DNA of 64,000 bases from Phenylobacterium glaciei (GCF_016772415.1 NZ_JAGSGD010000001.1:2753501-2817500), one strand, 5' to 3'. Positions 52,867-61,834 are shown, counted from the stretch's first letter. Notes: generated by a model from the letters alone, not told the origin. Numbers and translations: made by a program.

Positions 52867-53589
52867 TTGGCTCGCACGAAAACGTTCGCGCTCGCCCTGA
52901 TCGGACTGGGCGCGCTCAGTCTGACTCAGGTGGCCAGCGCCAATGCTCCGGTGCGTGAACGCACTCTGGCCGCTCCGGTTCCGTTCGTCGCTCCCGTGCC
53001 GATGGCGTCCAGCACCGTGGCCCACCGCTATTGGCCGGTGGTCACCAGCCTGGCTCAGGCCACCGTGGCGCCGGCTCACCTGTTCGACGGCAAGGTCCAG
53101 GGCGCGCCGCTGCGCAGCTTCGATACCCGCCGTCCGGCCGACCCCTCCAAGCCCCAGACCCGCCGCCACGTCGGCGTCGACCTCACCGCCGCCGAGGGCG
53201 ACACGGTGGTGGCGATGGAGGACGGCAGGATCGTCAACTTCTACCCCTTCCTGGCCCGCGCGGCCTCGGTGGGCGGCGAGAACACCTACGCCATCCTGAT
53301 CCAGCACAAGGACTACGTGGCCCTGTACGGCGAGGTCCGCGCCTCAAGCCTGGCCGCCAAGGGCCTGAAGGTCGGCGACCGCGTCGCGGCCGGCCAGCCC
53401 ATCGGCGTCGTCAGCGGGACCGCTCAGCTGCACACCGAGACCTACGCCTCCGGCGTCACCCGCAACATCAAGTGGCCGGTGGGCGCGCCTCCGCCCCGCG
53501 AGATGCGCAATCCCACCCAGTTGCTGCTGGACACGGCGCTCACCGGCGAGCGGATCTATCCCAAGACTATCAGGCTCGCCGCGTCCTGA
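52867..53589 (+). CDS. M23-family peptidase-like protein (variant active site)
   Basis: 240 residues with signal peptide (ARTKTFALALIGLGALSLTQ, cut near ASA). The start TTG 52867 has GGAGGGA 6 bp upstream, better than ATG 52849. LytM/M23 domain about 100-210: RRHVGVDLTAAEGDTVVAM (HxxxD zinc motif), YVALYGEVRASSLA, GLKVGDRVAAGQPIGVVSGT, AQLHTETYASG. The zinc ligands His, Asp and final His are present, but the YxHL and HxH catalytic His positions read Glu and Gln. It is either a variant endopeptidase or an activator that binds peptidoglycan. Its 3' end overlaps the convergent SulP gene by 20 bp. Confidence 0.82.
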   Translation: MARTKTFALALIGLGALSLTQVASANAPVRERTLAAPVPFVAPVPMASSTVAHRYWPVVTSLAQATVAPAHLFDGKVQGAPLRSFDTRRPADPSKPQTRRHVGVDLTAAEGDTVVAMEDGRIVNFYPFLARAASVGGENTYAILIQHKDYVALYGEVRASSLAAKGLKVGDRVAAGQPIGVVSGTAQLHTETYASGVTRNIKWPVGAPPPREMRNPTQLLLDTALTGERIYPKTIRLAAS

Positions 53590-54856
53590 ACCGCGCCTCG
53601 GCGGCGAACAGCGCCGCCAGGATGCAACCTGCCGAAATTCCGGTGACCAGGTCCCGCACCAGGGTCAGGCCAAAGGTCGCCAGCAGCACCACCGCCGTGC
53701 GCCACGACAGGCGCGCCAGCCGCGCGAACTCCACCCGCTCGGCCATGTTCCAGCCCACCACCACCAGCATCCCGGCCAGGGCGGCCAGCGGCACATAGGC
53801 CGCCAGCGGCGCGGCCAGCATCATGAAGCCCAGCAGGAACAGGCTGTGCAGCATGCCCGCCACCGGCCCCTTGGCGCCGGCCCGGACGTTGGTCGCGGTC
53901 CGCGCGATTGTCCCGGTGACGCTGATGCCGCCGAACAGGGCTGCGCCCATGTTCGCGACGCCCTGGGCCACCAGTTCGATGTTGGAGCGGTGCTGGCGCC
54001 CGCTCATGCCGTCGGCCACAGTAGCCGAGAGCAGGCTCTCGATACCCCCCAGCAAGCTGAAGGCCGCGGCGGCCGGCAGCACCGCCAGGACCTTCGCCAT
54101 CGTCACGGCCGGCAGATGCGGCATGGGCAGGCCGCTCGGGATACCGCCGAACCGGCTGCCGATGGTCTCCACGCCCAGATGCAGGAAGGCCGCGGCCAGG
54201 GTGGCCAGCACCACGCCGATCAGCAGGGCGGGCCAGCGCGGCCGCCAGCGGCGGATGACGAACACCACGGCGATGCAGGCGCCGCCCACAGCGAACGCCG
54301 GCAGGCTCGCGGTCGGCAGGGCTTGGCCAAGGGCTGCGAGCTTCGGAGCCAACTCTCCAGGCTCTGGTCCGGCGAGCCGCAAGCCCAGCAGGTCCTTGAG
54401 CTGGCTCGCCGTGATGGTCACCGCGATGGCGGTGGTGAAGCCGACGGTCACCGCGTGCGGCACATAGCGGATCAGGCTGCCCAGCCGAACGAGCCCGCCA
54501 AGGGTCAGCATCATGCCCGAGAGAAAGGTCGCCAGAATCAGGCCGTCGACTCCATGGCTTGCGGCGGTCGCGGCCACCAGAACGATGAAGGCGCCCGCCG
54601 GCCCGCCGACCTGGAACCGGCTGCCGCCCAGGGCAGAGACCAGGAACCCGCCGACGATGGCGCTATAGAGCCCCCGGTCGGGTGAAACCCCCGAGGCGAT
54701 GGCGATGCCCATCGACAGCGGCAGGGCGACGATGGCGACGGTGAGGCCGGCGATCGCGTCGGCGCGCAGGTCCTTCAGGCCATAGCCCTCGGCGAAAATG
54801 CTCACGAGCTTGGGGGTGAACGCACCTGAGAAGCGGGGCCTTACGACGTCGGTCAT
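53570..54856 (-). CDS. SulP family anion transporter without STAS domain
   Basis: 428 residues, about 12 membrane segments. AIAGLTVAIVALPLSMGIAI, ASGVSPDRGLYSAIVGGFLV, GGSRFQVGGPAGAFIVLVAA (SulP substrate region), FSLLGGIESLLSATVADGMS, GQHR-like GRQHRSNIELVAQGVANMGA, NVRAGAKGPVAGMLHSLFLL. The usual C-terminal STAS domain (about 100 residues) is absent; the protein ends right after the last helix. Transports sulfate, bicarbonate or carboxylates in relatives. ATG 54856 is the conserved start. The stop region overlaps the 3' end of the M23 gene. Confidence 0.9.
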   Translation of the reverse strand: MTDVVRPRFSGAFTPKLVSIFAEGYGLKDLRADAIAGLTVAIVALPLSMGIAIASGVSPDRGLYSAIVGGFLVSALGGSRFQVGGPAGAFIVLVAATAASHGVDGLILATFLSGMMLTLGGLVRLGSLIRYVPHAVTVGFTTAIAVTITASQLKDLLGLRLAGPEPGELAPKLAALGQALPTASLPAFAVGGACIAVVFVIRRWRPRWPALLIGVVLATLAAAFLHLGVETIGSRFGGIPSGLPMPHLPAVTMAKVLAVLPAAAAFSLLGGIESLLSATVADGMSGRQHRSNIELVAQGVANMGAALFGGISVTGTIARTATNVRAGAKGPVAGMLHSLFLLGFMMLAAPLAAYVPLAALAGMLVVVGWNMAERVEFARLARLSWRTAVVLLATFGLTLVRDLVTGISAGCILAALFAAEARFRTRRA

Positions 54857-54993
54857 GCCAAGGCTCCATGCACGGCCACGCCGCGCCATGGGATCATAGT
54901 CCCCAACGCCGTCGACAGGCCTTGCGCCAGATCAAGCATCACGCGCTTGCCTCAGACGCACGCCCTTTCGGCCCCGTGAGTAGGGTCGGAGAA

Positions 54994-55413
54994 CTAGTTC
55001 GGCGTGACGTTGCGTAGCTTGCCCTTCTTCTTGCCGCCCCAGCCGTGGGGCATCTCGGCGGGGCCGTGGCGAGCCTCGATGTCCTTCTGCAGGGCCTTGG
55101 CGGCCATCAGGTGGGCGGGGAAGACGGTGTCGATGGCCCAGCCGATGATCGGCACCTCCGACGTGCCGGCGTCGGCGGCGAGGTAGACCCCCATGCGCAG
55201 CAGCGTGGCGAGCGACGCCTGAGCCGCAAACCCCTCGATCATCAGCAGGCCGCCGGCGGCGACGCTGTAGATCAGGTTGGCGCCCGGCACCCAGGCCAGG
55301 ACACCGTCCAGACCGATGCCGAAGGGGCCGATGCCGACGAGCCGGTCCGACAGGCGCTTGACCCGTTCGGCCGTGCGCCACGATTGGTGCGCCCTATCTC
55401 TGGATACCGCCAT
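54994..55413 (-). CDS. DUF4112 family protein (copy 2)
   Basis: 139 residues: RLSDRLVGIGPFGIGLDGVL, AWVPGANLIYSVAAGGLLMI, then IIGWAIDTVFPAHLMAAKAL and a basic tail HGWGGKKKGKLRNVTPN. DUF4112 proteins are small membrane-associated proteins with a conserved GIGPFGIGLDGxLxxxPG segment; function unknown. It is a paralogue of the gene immediately upstream (35 bp gap). Confidence 0.88.
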   Translation of the reverse strand: MAVSRDRAHQSWRTAERVKRLSDRLVGIGPFGIGLDGVLAWVPGANLIYSVAAGGLLMIEGFAAQASLATLLRMGVYLAADAGTSEVPIIGWAIDTVFPAHLMAAKALQKDIEARHGPAEMPHGWGGKKKGKLRNVTPN

Positions 55414-55448
55414 CCGGCCTCAACGCGCTCCCTAACCAAAGGCTCCGC

Positions 55449-55910
55449 TTAGCCGAGAAACACGACCCGGCGCTTTTCCTTGCCGGCCCGGATGCGGGAG
55501 AGAACATCCTTGTATTCTGGGCTGTTGGCAGCGTCTTTTCGCGTGCCCTCGAAATAGATGGTGTCCTCCATGTGCTTGAGCAGCATGTCGGCGGCCCATT
55601 TTTGACCGGTGAACAGGACATCGGCGAGCTTGCCGAGATTCCCCGCCGCGCCGGCCAGCGTATCGACGGCGAGGATGGCGAACATCTGCAGGAGGACCAT
55701 GGGCGCCGCGCGCGCGCGCAGCCCGTCGAAGAGCAGGAGGCAGCCCGCGCCGACGCTGAACAGTTCCCCCGCTCCTGGAATCCAGGTCAGCAGCCCATCC
55801 AGGCCTATGCCCAGCGGTCCGATCCCCACCAGGTTGTCGGACAGCTTCTTCGTCCGCTCGATACTGCTGCGGATGTTGTGCAGGTCGATATGCGACTGCG
55901 CGACTAGCAT
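55449..55910 (-). CDS. DUF4112 family protein (copy 1)
   Basis: 153 residues: KKLSDNLVGIGPLGIGLDGL, LTWIPGAGELFSVGAGCLLL, LGKLADVLFTGQKWAADMLL, then a longer C-terminus (MEDTIYFEGTRKDAANSPEY..). The N-terminal 80 residues align with copy 2 but the C-termini have diverged, so it is an old tandem duplication. Function unknown. Confidence 0.88.
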   Translation of the reverse strand: MLVAQSHIDLHNIRSSIERTKKLSDNLVGIGPLGIGLDGLLTWIPGAGELFSVGAGCLLLFDGLRARAAPMVLLQMFAILAVDTLAGAAGNLGKLADVLFTGQKWAADMLLKHMEDTIYFEGTRKDAANSPEYKDVLSRIRAGKEKRRVVFLG

Positions 55911-56074
55911 TCACCGCTCCCAGGCCCCAGGCCAAGGGCACTCTGCCGCAAGCGAGCCCCCGCTCAAAGCCCAGCCCCCTCATTTTCGCGCCTCAGGGGA
56001 AACCCAGGCGGTCCGTAGCGCATATGGCGGGAGGGCGCCTCGCGAAGGCGCTGGATTCACCCTATGTTTGGACC

Positions 56075-56413
56075 ATGGCCAAGACCGACCCGCCTCTGCT
56101 GATCGTCACCACCCACTTCATCGAGGGCCGCCCCGTGCGTCAGCACCTGGGCATGGTCTCGTCCCAGGCGATCCTGGGGGCCAATGTGGTGCTGGACCTG
56201 GTGAACGCCATCCGCGACTTCATCGGCGGCCGGTCGAAGGGCTATGAGCGAGTTCTCGCCCAGGCGAGGTCCGACGCCCTCAAGGGTCTGGAGGCCGAGG
56301 CCCGCGCGCTCGGCGCCAACGCCATCGTCGGCGTCGATCTCGACTACAACACCGTGGGCCCCAACGGCTCGATGCTGATGGTCTCGGTGAACGGGTCGGC
56401 GGTTATTCTGTAG
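56075..56413 (+). CDS. YbjQ/UPF0145 family protein
   Basis: 112 residues: LLIVTTHFIEGRPVRQHLGM, VSSQAILGANVVLDLVNAIR, DFIGGRSKGYERVLAQARSD, ALGANAIVGVDLDYNTVGPN. This is the conserved YbjQ (DUF74) sequence, which forms a pentameric fold of unknown function, once called a heavy-metal-binding domain. ATG 56075 gives the family start; the frame is open further upstream but not conserved. Confidence 0.93.
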   Translation: MAKTDPPLLIVTTHFIEGRPVRQHLGMVSSQAILGANVVLDLVNAIRDFIGGRSKGYERVLAQARSDALKGLEAEARALGANAIVGVDLDYNTVGPNGSMLMVSVNGSAVIL

Positions 56414-56418
56414 AGCGT

Positions 56419-56441
56419 CCTTCTCCCCTTGCGGGAGAAGG
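56419..56441. terminator. Short CCTTCTCCC-family hairpin between ybjQ and tipN
   Basis: CCTTCTCCC (56419-56427) with GGGAGAAGG (56433-56441), lying between convergent genes with only 5 and 4 bp to spare. It is a minimal copy of the repeat at 26615-26775 and could serve as a two-way terminator, though T runs are weak. Confidence 0.55.
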
Positions 56442-56445
56442 AAAC

Positions 56446-59061
56446 CTAAACCAGATCCCCCGCTGCGGCGTCGAACAGCAGGTAGGTGCGGCCGGCGTCG
56501 CTGGCGAGCAACTGGCTGACCTCGAAGCCCTGGTGGTCACGGGCGGCGGCGTCGTCCAGCATGTCCTGGAAGCCGTTGAGATAGGTCACCACCTGGCGGC
56601 GCAGGGTCTCGTCGGTGAACAGGCGGCGCGCCAGGCGGCGCGTGGCGGCCGGCGCCAGCTTGCGGACCACCTCGCGGGCGCCGTCGACATCCTCCACCTG
56701 GATGGCGGCGCTGATCTCGTCGATGCGGCCCCTGGGCAGCAGGGCGACGGGATCGATGCCCATGGCGGCGACCTCGGCGGCCAGCACCTGTTCCAGGCCG
56801 GGCTTGCCGGGCGCGCCGCCCTCGTCGATGGAGGACAGCAGGTCCTTCCAGGTCCATTCGTCTGAGGCGTCCTCGGCGGCCGGGGCCGGCTCACGCGCGG
56901 CGGGCGGACGGCCACCGGCCTGTTCGAAGACGTTGGAAAACTCCTCGTCCGTGGCGGTCGGCGTCAGGCGCAGGCGGCGGCGGGGCGGTAGCTCGGGCTC
57001 CGGCAGGGGTTCGGGCGCGCGCGAACGCCGAGCGGGCGGTTCGGGCTCGACCGGCTGGGTGAGCTCCAGGGCGTCGTCGTCCTCGTCTTCCTCGATATCG
57101 GCGAAGAGAGTTTCCGGCTCGGGCTCCGGCTCGCGGCGGCGGCTGGCGCGCGCCGGGGCGGCGATGCGCTCGCGCATCTGGGCGGGCTGGGGCGGCGCCA
57201 CGCTGCCGGCGCCCCCGGCCACCGTGCCCATCAGGCGCACGGCGTCGCTGAGCATTTCGTAGTTGCGGCGGACACGGTCCTGGAAGGCCGCGTCGATGGC
57301 CTGGGTCTCGTCGGAGGTCCGGCGGGCCTGTTCCAGCAGGTCCTCGATACTGTCGGCCACGGCCTGACGCACTTCCTCGGCCTGGCCGCGGGCGGCGGCG
57401 GGCAGTCGGGTGGCGCGGGCTTCGATGTCGGCCATCATGCCGGCCAGCTCGTCCAGGGTGGCGCGGGCGGCGACCGCCCCCTCCTCCAGCTTGCGCGCGG
57501 TGGCGGCGCCGGCCTGTTCGACCATCTGGGCGGAGCGCTCGATCAGGTCGCGGGCCTCGGCCAGGCGTTGCTCGAACACCTGGTTGGCCTTCTGGCCGGC
57601 GCTGAAGGCGGCCTCGGAGAGCTGGTCCACCTGCTCGCGAGCGGTGACAGCATGGGCCTCGGCGGCCTTGCGGGTCTCCTCGGCGGCCTGGCCCAGGCCC
57701 TGGATCGAGGCGCGGGTCTGTTCCTCCAGCTTGCGGCGCTCCTCGGCGGCGGCCTGGGAGACGGCCTCCATGGAGTGCAGGGTCGACTGGCCGAACTCGT
57801 CCCGCTCGGCCTTGGCCGATTCCGCCAGTTCGCGGAACTGCTCAGCGGCCTCGGCGATCAGCTCGCGCAGGGCCTCGCCGCCCTTGACGGCGCGGTCGCC
57901 CATCTCGGCGGTCGACAGCCTGGCCTGGGTGATGAACTCCGACAGCTGGGCCGCGTGGGTCTCCGACTGGGCCCCGAAGGCCTCCTGGTCGGCGCGCAGG
58001 GCGTGGGCGACGGTGACCAGCCCAGCGCGTTGCTCGGTCAAGCCCTGCTCGACGCCGCGGATCTGATCGCTGACCCCGACGCCGGCGGTCTCCAGCCGGG
58101 AGATGTGACGGGTGAGGTCCTCGCCGGCGGTACGGGCGGCGTCGCTGGCCTCCCCCGCGGCGGCGGCCAGGTCGGCGGCGCGGGCGGCCAGGGCGGCCTC
58201 GGCCTCGCGCAGCTGGGTCTCGGCGAGATCGGAGGCCTCGGCCACCATGCGGGCCTGTTTGGTGATGGCGTCGGCCACCGCGCCCGCCTGGGCGTCCAGG
58301 GTCTGGCTGAGACCCATCATCTGGATTCGCTCATTGCCAAGCGTGCCGGTCAGTTCGGTGGCGGTGCGCGCACTGGAGGCGGTGGCGTCGATCAGGCGTT
58401 CGCTCTCCTGGGCCAGGGCCTGGCGCAGGGCCATCAGGGTGTCGCGGGCCTCATCGGCGGCGGCGCCGGCCCGGACGATCTCCTCGCGAACGGATTGAAC
58501 GACATCGCTGGCCCGCGCGCCGGCGGCCATGGCAGGGGTGACCATCTCGTCGGCCAGCTGCTTGGCGCGGTTGGCCTCGACGCCGAGCTTCTGGCCCTGG
58601 CGGATCATATAGGCCGCGATCCAGACGAAGGCGGCCGGCCCGATGGCCATCGCCGCGAGCACGGTGAGCGCGAAGGGGTCGAAGTCGAAGGGCGACACGG
58701 CCCGACGATAGCCGAAGGCGAACGCGATGGGCGCCAGGGCCCAAAGCACAGAGACCACCAGGGCGGCCAGATAGATCGGCCAGGCCGACGGCAGGTCGGC
58801 GCTGACCGCCCTGGCCGGCGCGGGCTCGGGGCGCGGGGCCGGAATCTGCACGTTGGCCGGGGCGAGTTCGGCGGCGGGCGGGATGGGCGAGAGCGGCGCG
58901 GAGCTTTGCGGTTCGGCCAGGGGCGGGGCGATCGGAGGAACGGCGGCGGCGAGGTCCAGGTCCGGGGCCGCCTCAGGCGCGACGGCGCTCAGGCGCTGCG
59001 TGGCGTCCTCGTCGGTCAGGCTCTGGAAATCTACCGGCGGATGCCGCTTCTTGATCTTCAT
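56446..59061 (-). CDS. tipN: TipN-like polar localisation protein
   Basis: 871 residues. The N-terminal ~90 residues are Pro/Ala-rich and cytoplasmic, then come two membrane helices (about 98-118 WPIYLAALVVSVLWALAPIA and 130-155 LTVLAAMAIGPAAFVWIAAY). A very long coiled coil (about 160-640) follows, then an acidic/Pro-Arg-rich linker and a conserved C-terminal domain with IDPVALLPRGRIDEISAAIQ and RQVVTYLNGFQDMLDDAAAR. Size, two N-terminal TM helices and the giant coiled coil match Caulobacter TipN (about 880 residues), the birth-scar marker that orients polarity and flagellum placement. ATG 59061 was chosen over an earlier in-frame start. Confidence 0.78.
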   Translation of the reverse strand: MKIKKRHPPVDFQSLTDEDATQRLSAVAPEAAPDLDLAAAVPPIAPPLAEPQSSAPLSPIPPAAELAPANVQIPAPRPEPAPARAVSADLPSAWPIYLAALVVSVLWALAPIAFAFGYRRAVSPFDFDPFALTVLAAMAIGPAAFVWIAAYMIRQGQKLGVEANRAKQLADEMVTPAMAAGARASDVVQSVREEIVRAGAAADEARDTLMALRQALAQESERLIDATASSARTATELTGTLGNERIQMMGLSQTLDAQAGAVADAITKQARMVAEASDLAETQLREAEAALAARAADLAAAAGEASDAARTAGEDLTRHISRLETAGVGVSDQIRGVEQGLTEQRAGLVTVAHALRADQEAFGAQSETHAAQLSEFITQARLSTAEMGDRAVKGGEALRELIAEAAEQFRELAESAKAERDEFGQSTLHSMEAVSQAAAEERRKLEEQTRASIQGLGQAAEETRKAAEAHAVTAREQVDQLSEAAFSAGQKANQVFEQRLAEARDLIERSAQMVEQAGAATARKLEEGAVAARATLDELAGMMADIEARATRLPAAARGQAEEVRQAVADSIEDLLEQARRTSDETQAIDAAFQDRVRRNYEMLSDAVRLMGTVAGGAGSVAPPQPAQMRERIAAPARASRRREPEPEPETLFADIEEDEDDDALELTQPVEPEPPARRSRAPEPLPEPELPPRRRLRLTPTATDEEFSNVFEQAGGRPPAAREPAPAAEDASDEWTWKDLLSSIDEGGAPGKPGLEQVLAAEVAAMGIDPVALLPRGRIDEISAAIQVEDVDGAREVVRKLAPAATRRLARRLFTDETLRRQVVTYLNGFQDMLDDAAARDHQGFEVSQLLASDAGRTYLLFDAAAGDLV

Positions 59062-59243
59062 TCCGGCCTGTCTCAAGCGCCCCTGCGACCGGGCCGGCGC
59101 GAACCTCCGCGCGGCCCAAAAATTCTCGCCCCAACGGAAAGGATTACCGGCGAACCGGGCGCGCGGAAAGCGTCATTGGACGGAATCAGGTCCCGTGGAG
59201 ACGGATTGTCGCGGAGTCCCGAAATGGGGCGCCAGACGGCGCG

Positions 59244-59471
59244 TCAGGTTTTGAGGACCTGGGCCTTCTGGGTGGGGCAGTCCGACGCCTTCTGGACGTG
59301 GTCCAGCACCTTCACAGCGGCCGGTTTGGGCGTGGCGGTGCGGGCGATGGTGCGCTCGGCCGGCGCCGGGTGCTCGATCTTGGGGGACTCGATGGCCACC
59401 CCGAAGTGCGAGTAGGCGACGGCGGAGGAGTGAACCACCACGGCCGCAACGATTTCGGTCAATGTCTGCAC
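59244..59471 (-). CDS. Small hypothetical protein
   Basis: 75 residues: MQTLTEIVAAVVVHSSAVAY, SHFGVAIESPKIEHPAPAER, TIARTATPKPAAVKVLDHVQ, ending SDCPTQKAQVLKT. A weak hydrophobic N-terminus could be a signal or anchor. GTG start 59471 with GGGAGG 7 bp upstream. No family recognised. Alone between tipN and the ogt region. Confidence 0.55.
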   Translation of the reverse strand: MQTLTEIVAAVVVHSSAVAYSHFGVAIESPKIEHPAPAERTIARTATPKPAAVKVLDHVQKASDCPTQKAQVLKT

Positions 59472-59658
59472 TGGAACACCTCCCCGAGCCCGATGCGATT
59501 CCGTCTACCGTCGGTATACGGCAAGCGCCGCCGTGGCGCGACGCCATGTAACGTGAAATTTTCGTCATGTAACCGGAAGGCGGGGCGGATCGACCCGGAA
59601 ACCCGGGGATTCAGGTGATGGACGTGCCGGCGCCACGGCCCATTCAGAACAAGAGCTC

Positions 59659-59755
59659 CGTCATCCCGGACGGCCGACAGGCCGAGCCGGGACCCAGGGG
59701 AGATTGCTATGGCCCCTGGGTCCCGGCTCTCCGCTTCGCTGCGGCCGGGATGACG
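59659..59755. repeat. Intergenic palindrome (CGTCATCCC/GGGACCCAGGGG family)
   Basis: Outer arms CGTCATCCCGG (59659-59669) with CCGGGATGACG (59745-59755); inner arms AGCCGGGACCCAGGGG (59685-59700) with CCCCTGGGTCCCGGCT (59713-59728). It occupies the gap downstream of ogt; the rest of 59472-59767 shows no gene. Confidence 0.85.
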
Positions 59756-59767
59756 TGGTGGGTCACC

Positions 59768-60307
59768 TTACGCCGCAACCGAATCCTTGAAGGCCGCGCC
59801 CTCGTGGGAGAGCAGCCACTTCTTACGGGGCAGGCCGCCGCCGTAGCCGGTCAGGCTGCGGTTGGCGCCGATCACCCGGTGGCAGGGCACCACGATGGCC
59901 ACGGGATTGGAGCCGTTGGCCAGGCCCACGGCGCGCATGGCGCTGGGCTTGCCGATGCGCTCGGCCAGGCCCTTGTAGCTCAGGGTTTCGCCGGCCGGGA
60001 TCGTGCAGAGCGCGTCCCAGACCTTGCGTTGGAAGTCGGTGCCGTTGGTGGCCCAGGCGACGCCGTCGAAGGCGCCCATGTCACCCTCGAAGTAACGGGC
60101 GACGGCGACGCGCAGGGGGTCGGGCGCGCGGCCGGGGATCAGCTCCATCCCGGGATAGTGGCGGCCCATCAGCTTTCGCATGCGCGGCTCGTAGTCGGCG
60201 AAGTCGAAGGCGCGCAGCACGCCCTTCTCGTCCACCACCACCAGGGCCACGCCGACCGGAGTTTCCACGCGGTCGAGGATGAGGGTGTCAGGCAGCGACT
60301 TGGTCAT
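59768..60307 (-). CDS. ogt: Methylated-DNA-protein cysteine methyltransferase
   Basis: 179 residues. Suicide repair of O6-alkylguanine. Active site NPVAIVVPCHRVIGANRSLT (PCHRV, acceptor Cys), helix-turn-helix Arg finger in IGKPSAMRAVGLANGSNPVA, and FQRKVWDALCTIPAGETLSY. ATG 60307 overlaps the end of the upstream Ada-AlkA gene by 20 bp, so they are cotranscribed and probably coupled. Confidence 0.96.
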   Translation of the reverse strand: MTKSLPDTLILDRVETPVGVALVVVDEKGVLRAFDFADYEPRMRKLMGRHYPGMELIPGRAPDPLRVAVARYFEGDMGAFDGVAWATNGTDFQRKVWDALCTIPAGETLSYKGLAERIGKPSAMRAVGLANGSNPVAIVVPCHRVIGANRSLTGYGGGLPRKKWLLSHEGAAFKDSVAA

Positions 60308-61799
60308 GGGATCTCTCCTTGGTGATCTTCGGATCGAGCGCCGCGTCGGACGCCCAGAGATGGGAGGCGGCATAGGCCCGCCAGGGGCGCCAGCGTTCGG
60401 CGCGGGTCAGCAGTTCGGCCGGCGTCGGCCGCTGTCCGGCCTCGTCCTCGAGCGCGCGCAGCAGGCCGAGGTCGGCGTGGGGGAAGGCGTCGGGCTCCCG
60501 CAGGGCCCGCATCGCGATGTACTGCGCGGTCCACTCGCCGATGCCCGGCAGGGCGCGGAGCTGGGCGACCGCGGCCTCCAGGCTGCGCTTCATGCCGAAC
60601 AGGTCCGGATCCTCGGCGGCGGCCTGGGCCAGAGACACCAGCGCCCGACCGCGGGCACGGGGCATGCCGAGGGTCTCGACATCGGCGGCGGCGAGTTGCT
60701 CCGGCGTCGGGAACAGATGGGTGAGGCCCAGCGTGTTGGCCGCCTCGTCCTGAACCGGCGAGCCGTAGGCCGCGGTGATCTTGCCGGCCAGGTTGCGGGC
60801 GGCCACCACGGTGATCTGCTGACCCAGCACGGCGCGGACGGCGAGTTCGAAGCCGTCCCAGGCGCCCGGCGCCCGCAGGCCCGGACGCCGCGCCACAAGG
60901 GCGGCCAGTTCCGGATCCTCCGAAAGGTGGCCGTTGATCAAGGCCGGGTCGGCGGCCAGGTCGAAGACCCGGCGCAGCTTGGCGATGACGGCGGGCCAGG
61001 CCTGGACCTTCGGGAAGCGCAGCGTGACGTCCAGCCAGTCGCCGCTCCCCTGCCCCACGATCACCAGGCCGAGGGCGTCGCCCACCTGCAGCAGGCGGGC
61101 GTAGCGGCGGCCGACCACGGTCTCGACGCCGGGAATGGCCCGCAGGGTCCAGAAGGCCAGCATGGCGTCCCAGTCATAGGGGGCGCGGTAGGGCAGCTGG
61201 ATCGTGGCGCCGGCCCCGTCTCCCGCGCCGACATCGGCGCCCCCGGAGCGCCGCAGGGCCCCGGGCGGCCGGTCGAAGAGCTGCTGGAAGGTCTCGTTGA
61301 AGCGCCGCACGCTGCCGAAGCCCGAGGCCATCGCCACCTCCGCCATCGGCAGGCGGGTCTGGTGGATCAGCTGCTTGGCCAGCAGGACGCGGCGGGTCTG
61401 CGCCACGGCGACGGGGGAGGCCCCCAGATGCTGGCGGAACAGGCGGCGCAGTTGGCGCTCGCCGACCCCCAGCCGTTCGGCCAGGCCGTCCACATCGCCC
61501 TCGTCCAGCGCCCCCTGCTCGATCAGGGACAGGGCCCGCGAGACGGTGTTGGAGGTCCCCTTCCAGGAGCCGAGGTCCGGTGAGGTCTCCGGTCGGCAGC
61601 GCAGGCAGGGCCGGAACCCGGCCTCTTGCGCAGCGGCGGCCGAGGGGTAGAAGGCGATGTTCTCGCGCTTGGGCGTGCGGGCGGGGCAGACCGGGCGGCA
61701 GTAGATGCCGGTGGTCCTCACCGCCCCGAAGATGCGGCCGTCGAAACGGGCGTCTCGCATCGAGAAGGCGCGGTAACAGGCGTCGTCGTTCATATCCAT
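60288..61799 (-). CDS. Ada-AlkA fusion: methyl-sensing regulator and 3-methyladenine DNA glycosylase
   Basis: 503 residues. Ada zinc domain (about 1-75): Cys34, Cys38, Cys65, Cys68 in YCRPVCPARTPKRENIAFY and PCLRCRPE; Cys34 is the expected methyl acceptor. AraC-type HTH (about 90-185): LGVGERQLRRLFRQHLGASP, SVRRFNETFQQLFDRPPGAL. AlkA N-domain (about 200-310), then the HhH glycosylase with LPGIGEWTAQYIAMRALREP and DAFPHADLGLL, where the Asp is catalytic. It senses methyl phosphotriesters and excises alkylated bases. The ogt gene beside it supplies the missing O6-methylguanine activity. Confidence 0.93.
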   Translation of the reverse strand: MDMNDDACYRAFSMRDARFDGRIFGAVRTTGIYCRPVCPARTPKRENIAFYPSAAAAQEAGFRPCLRCRPETSPDLGSWKGTSNTVSRALSLIEQGALDEGDVDGLAERLGVGERQLRRLFRQHLGASPVAVAQTRRVLLAKQLIHQTRLPMAEVAMASGFGSVRRFNETFQQLFDRPPGALRRSGGADVGAGDGAGATIQLPYRAPYDWDAMLAFWTLRAIPGVETVVGRRYARLLQVGDALGLVIVGQGSGDWLDVTLRFPKVQAWPAVIAKLRRVFDLAADPALINGHLSEDPELAALVARRPGLRAPGAWDGFELAVRAVLGQQITVVAARNLAGKITAAYGSPVQDEAANTLGLTHLFPTPEQLAAADVETLGMPRARGRALVSLAQAAAEDPDLFGMKRSLEAAVAQLRALPGIGEWTAQYIAMRALREPDAFPHADLGLLRALEDEAGQRPTPAELLTRAERWRPWRAYAASHLWASDAALDPKITKERSHDQVAA

Positions 61800-61834
61800 G
61801 AGCTGATAGTCTGCCGCTCACGGGATGAAGTCTC

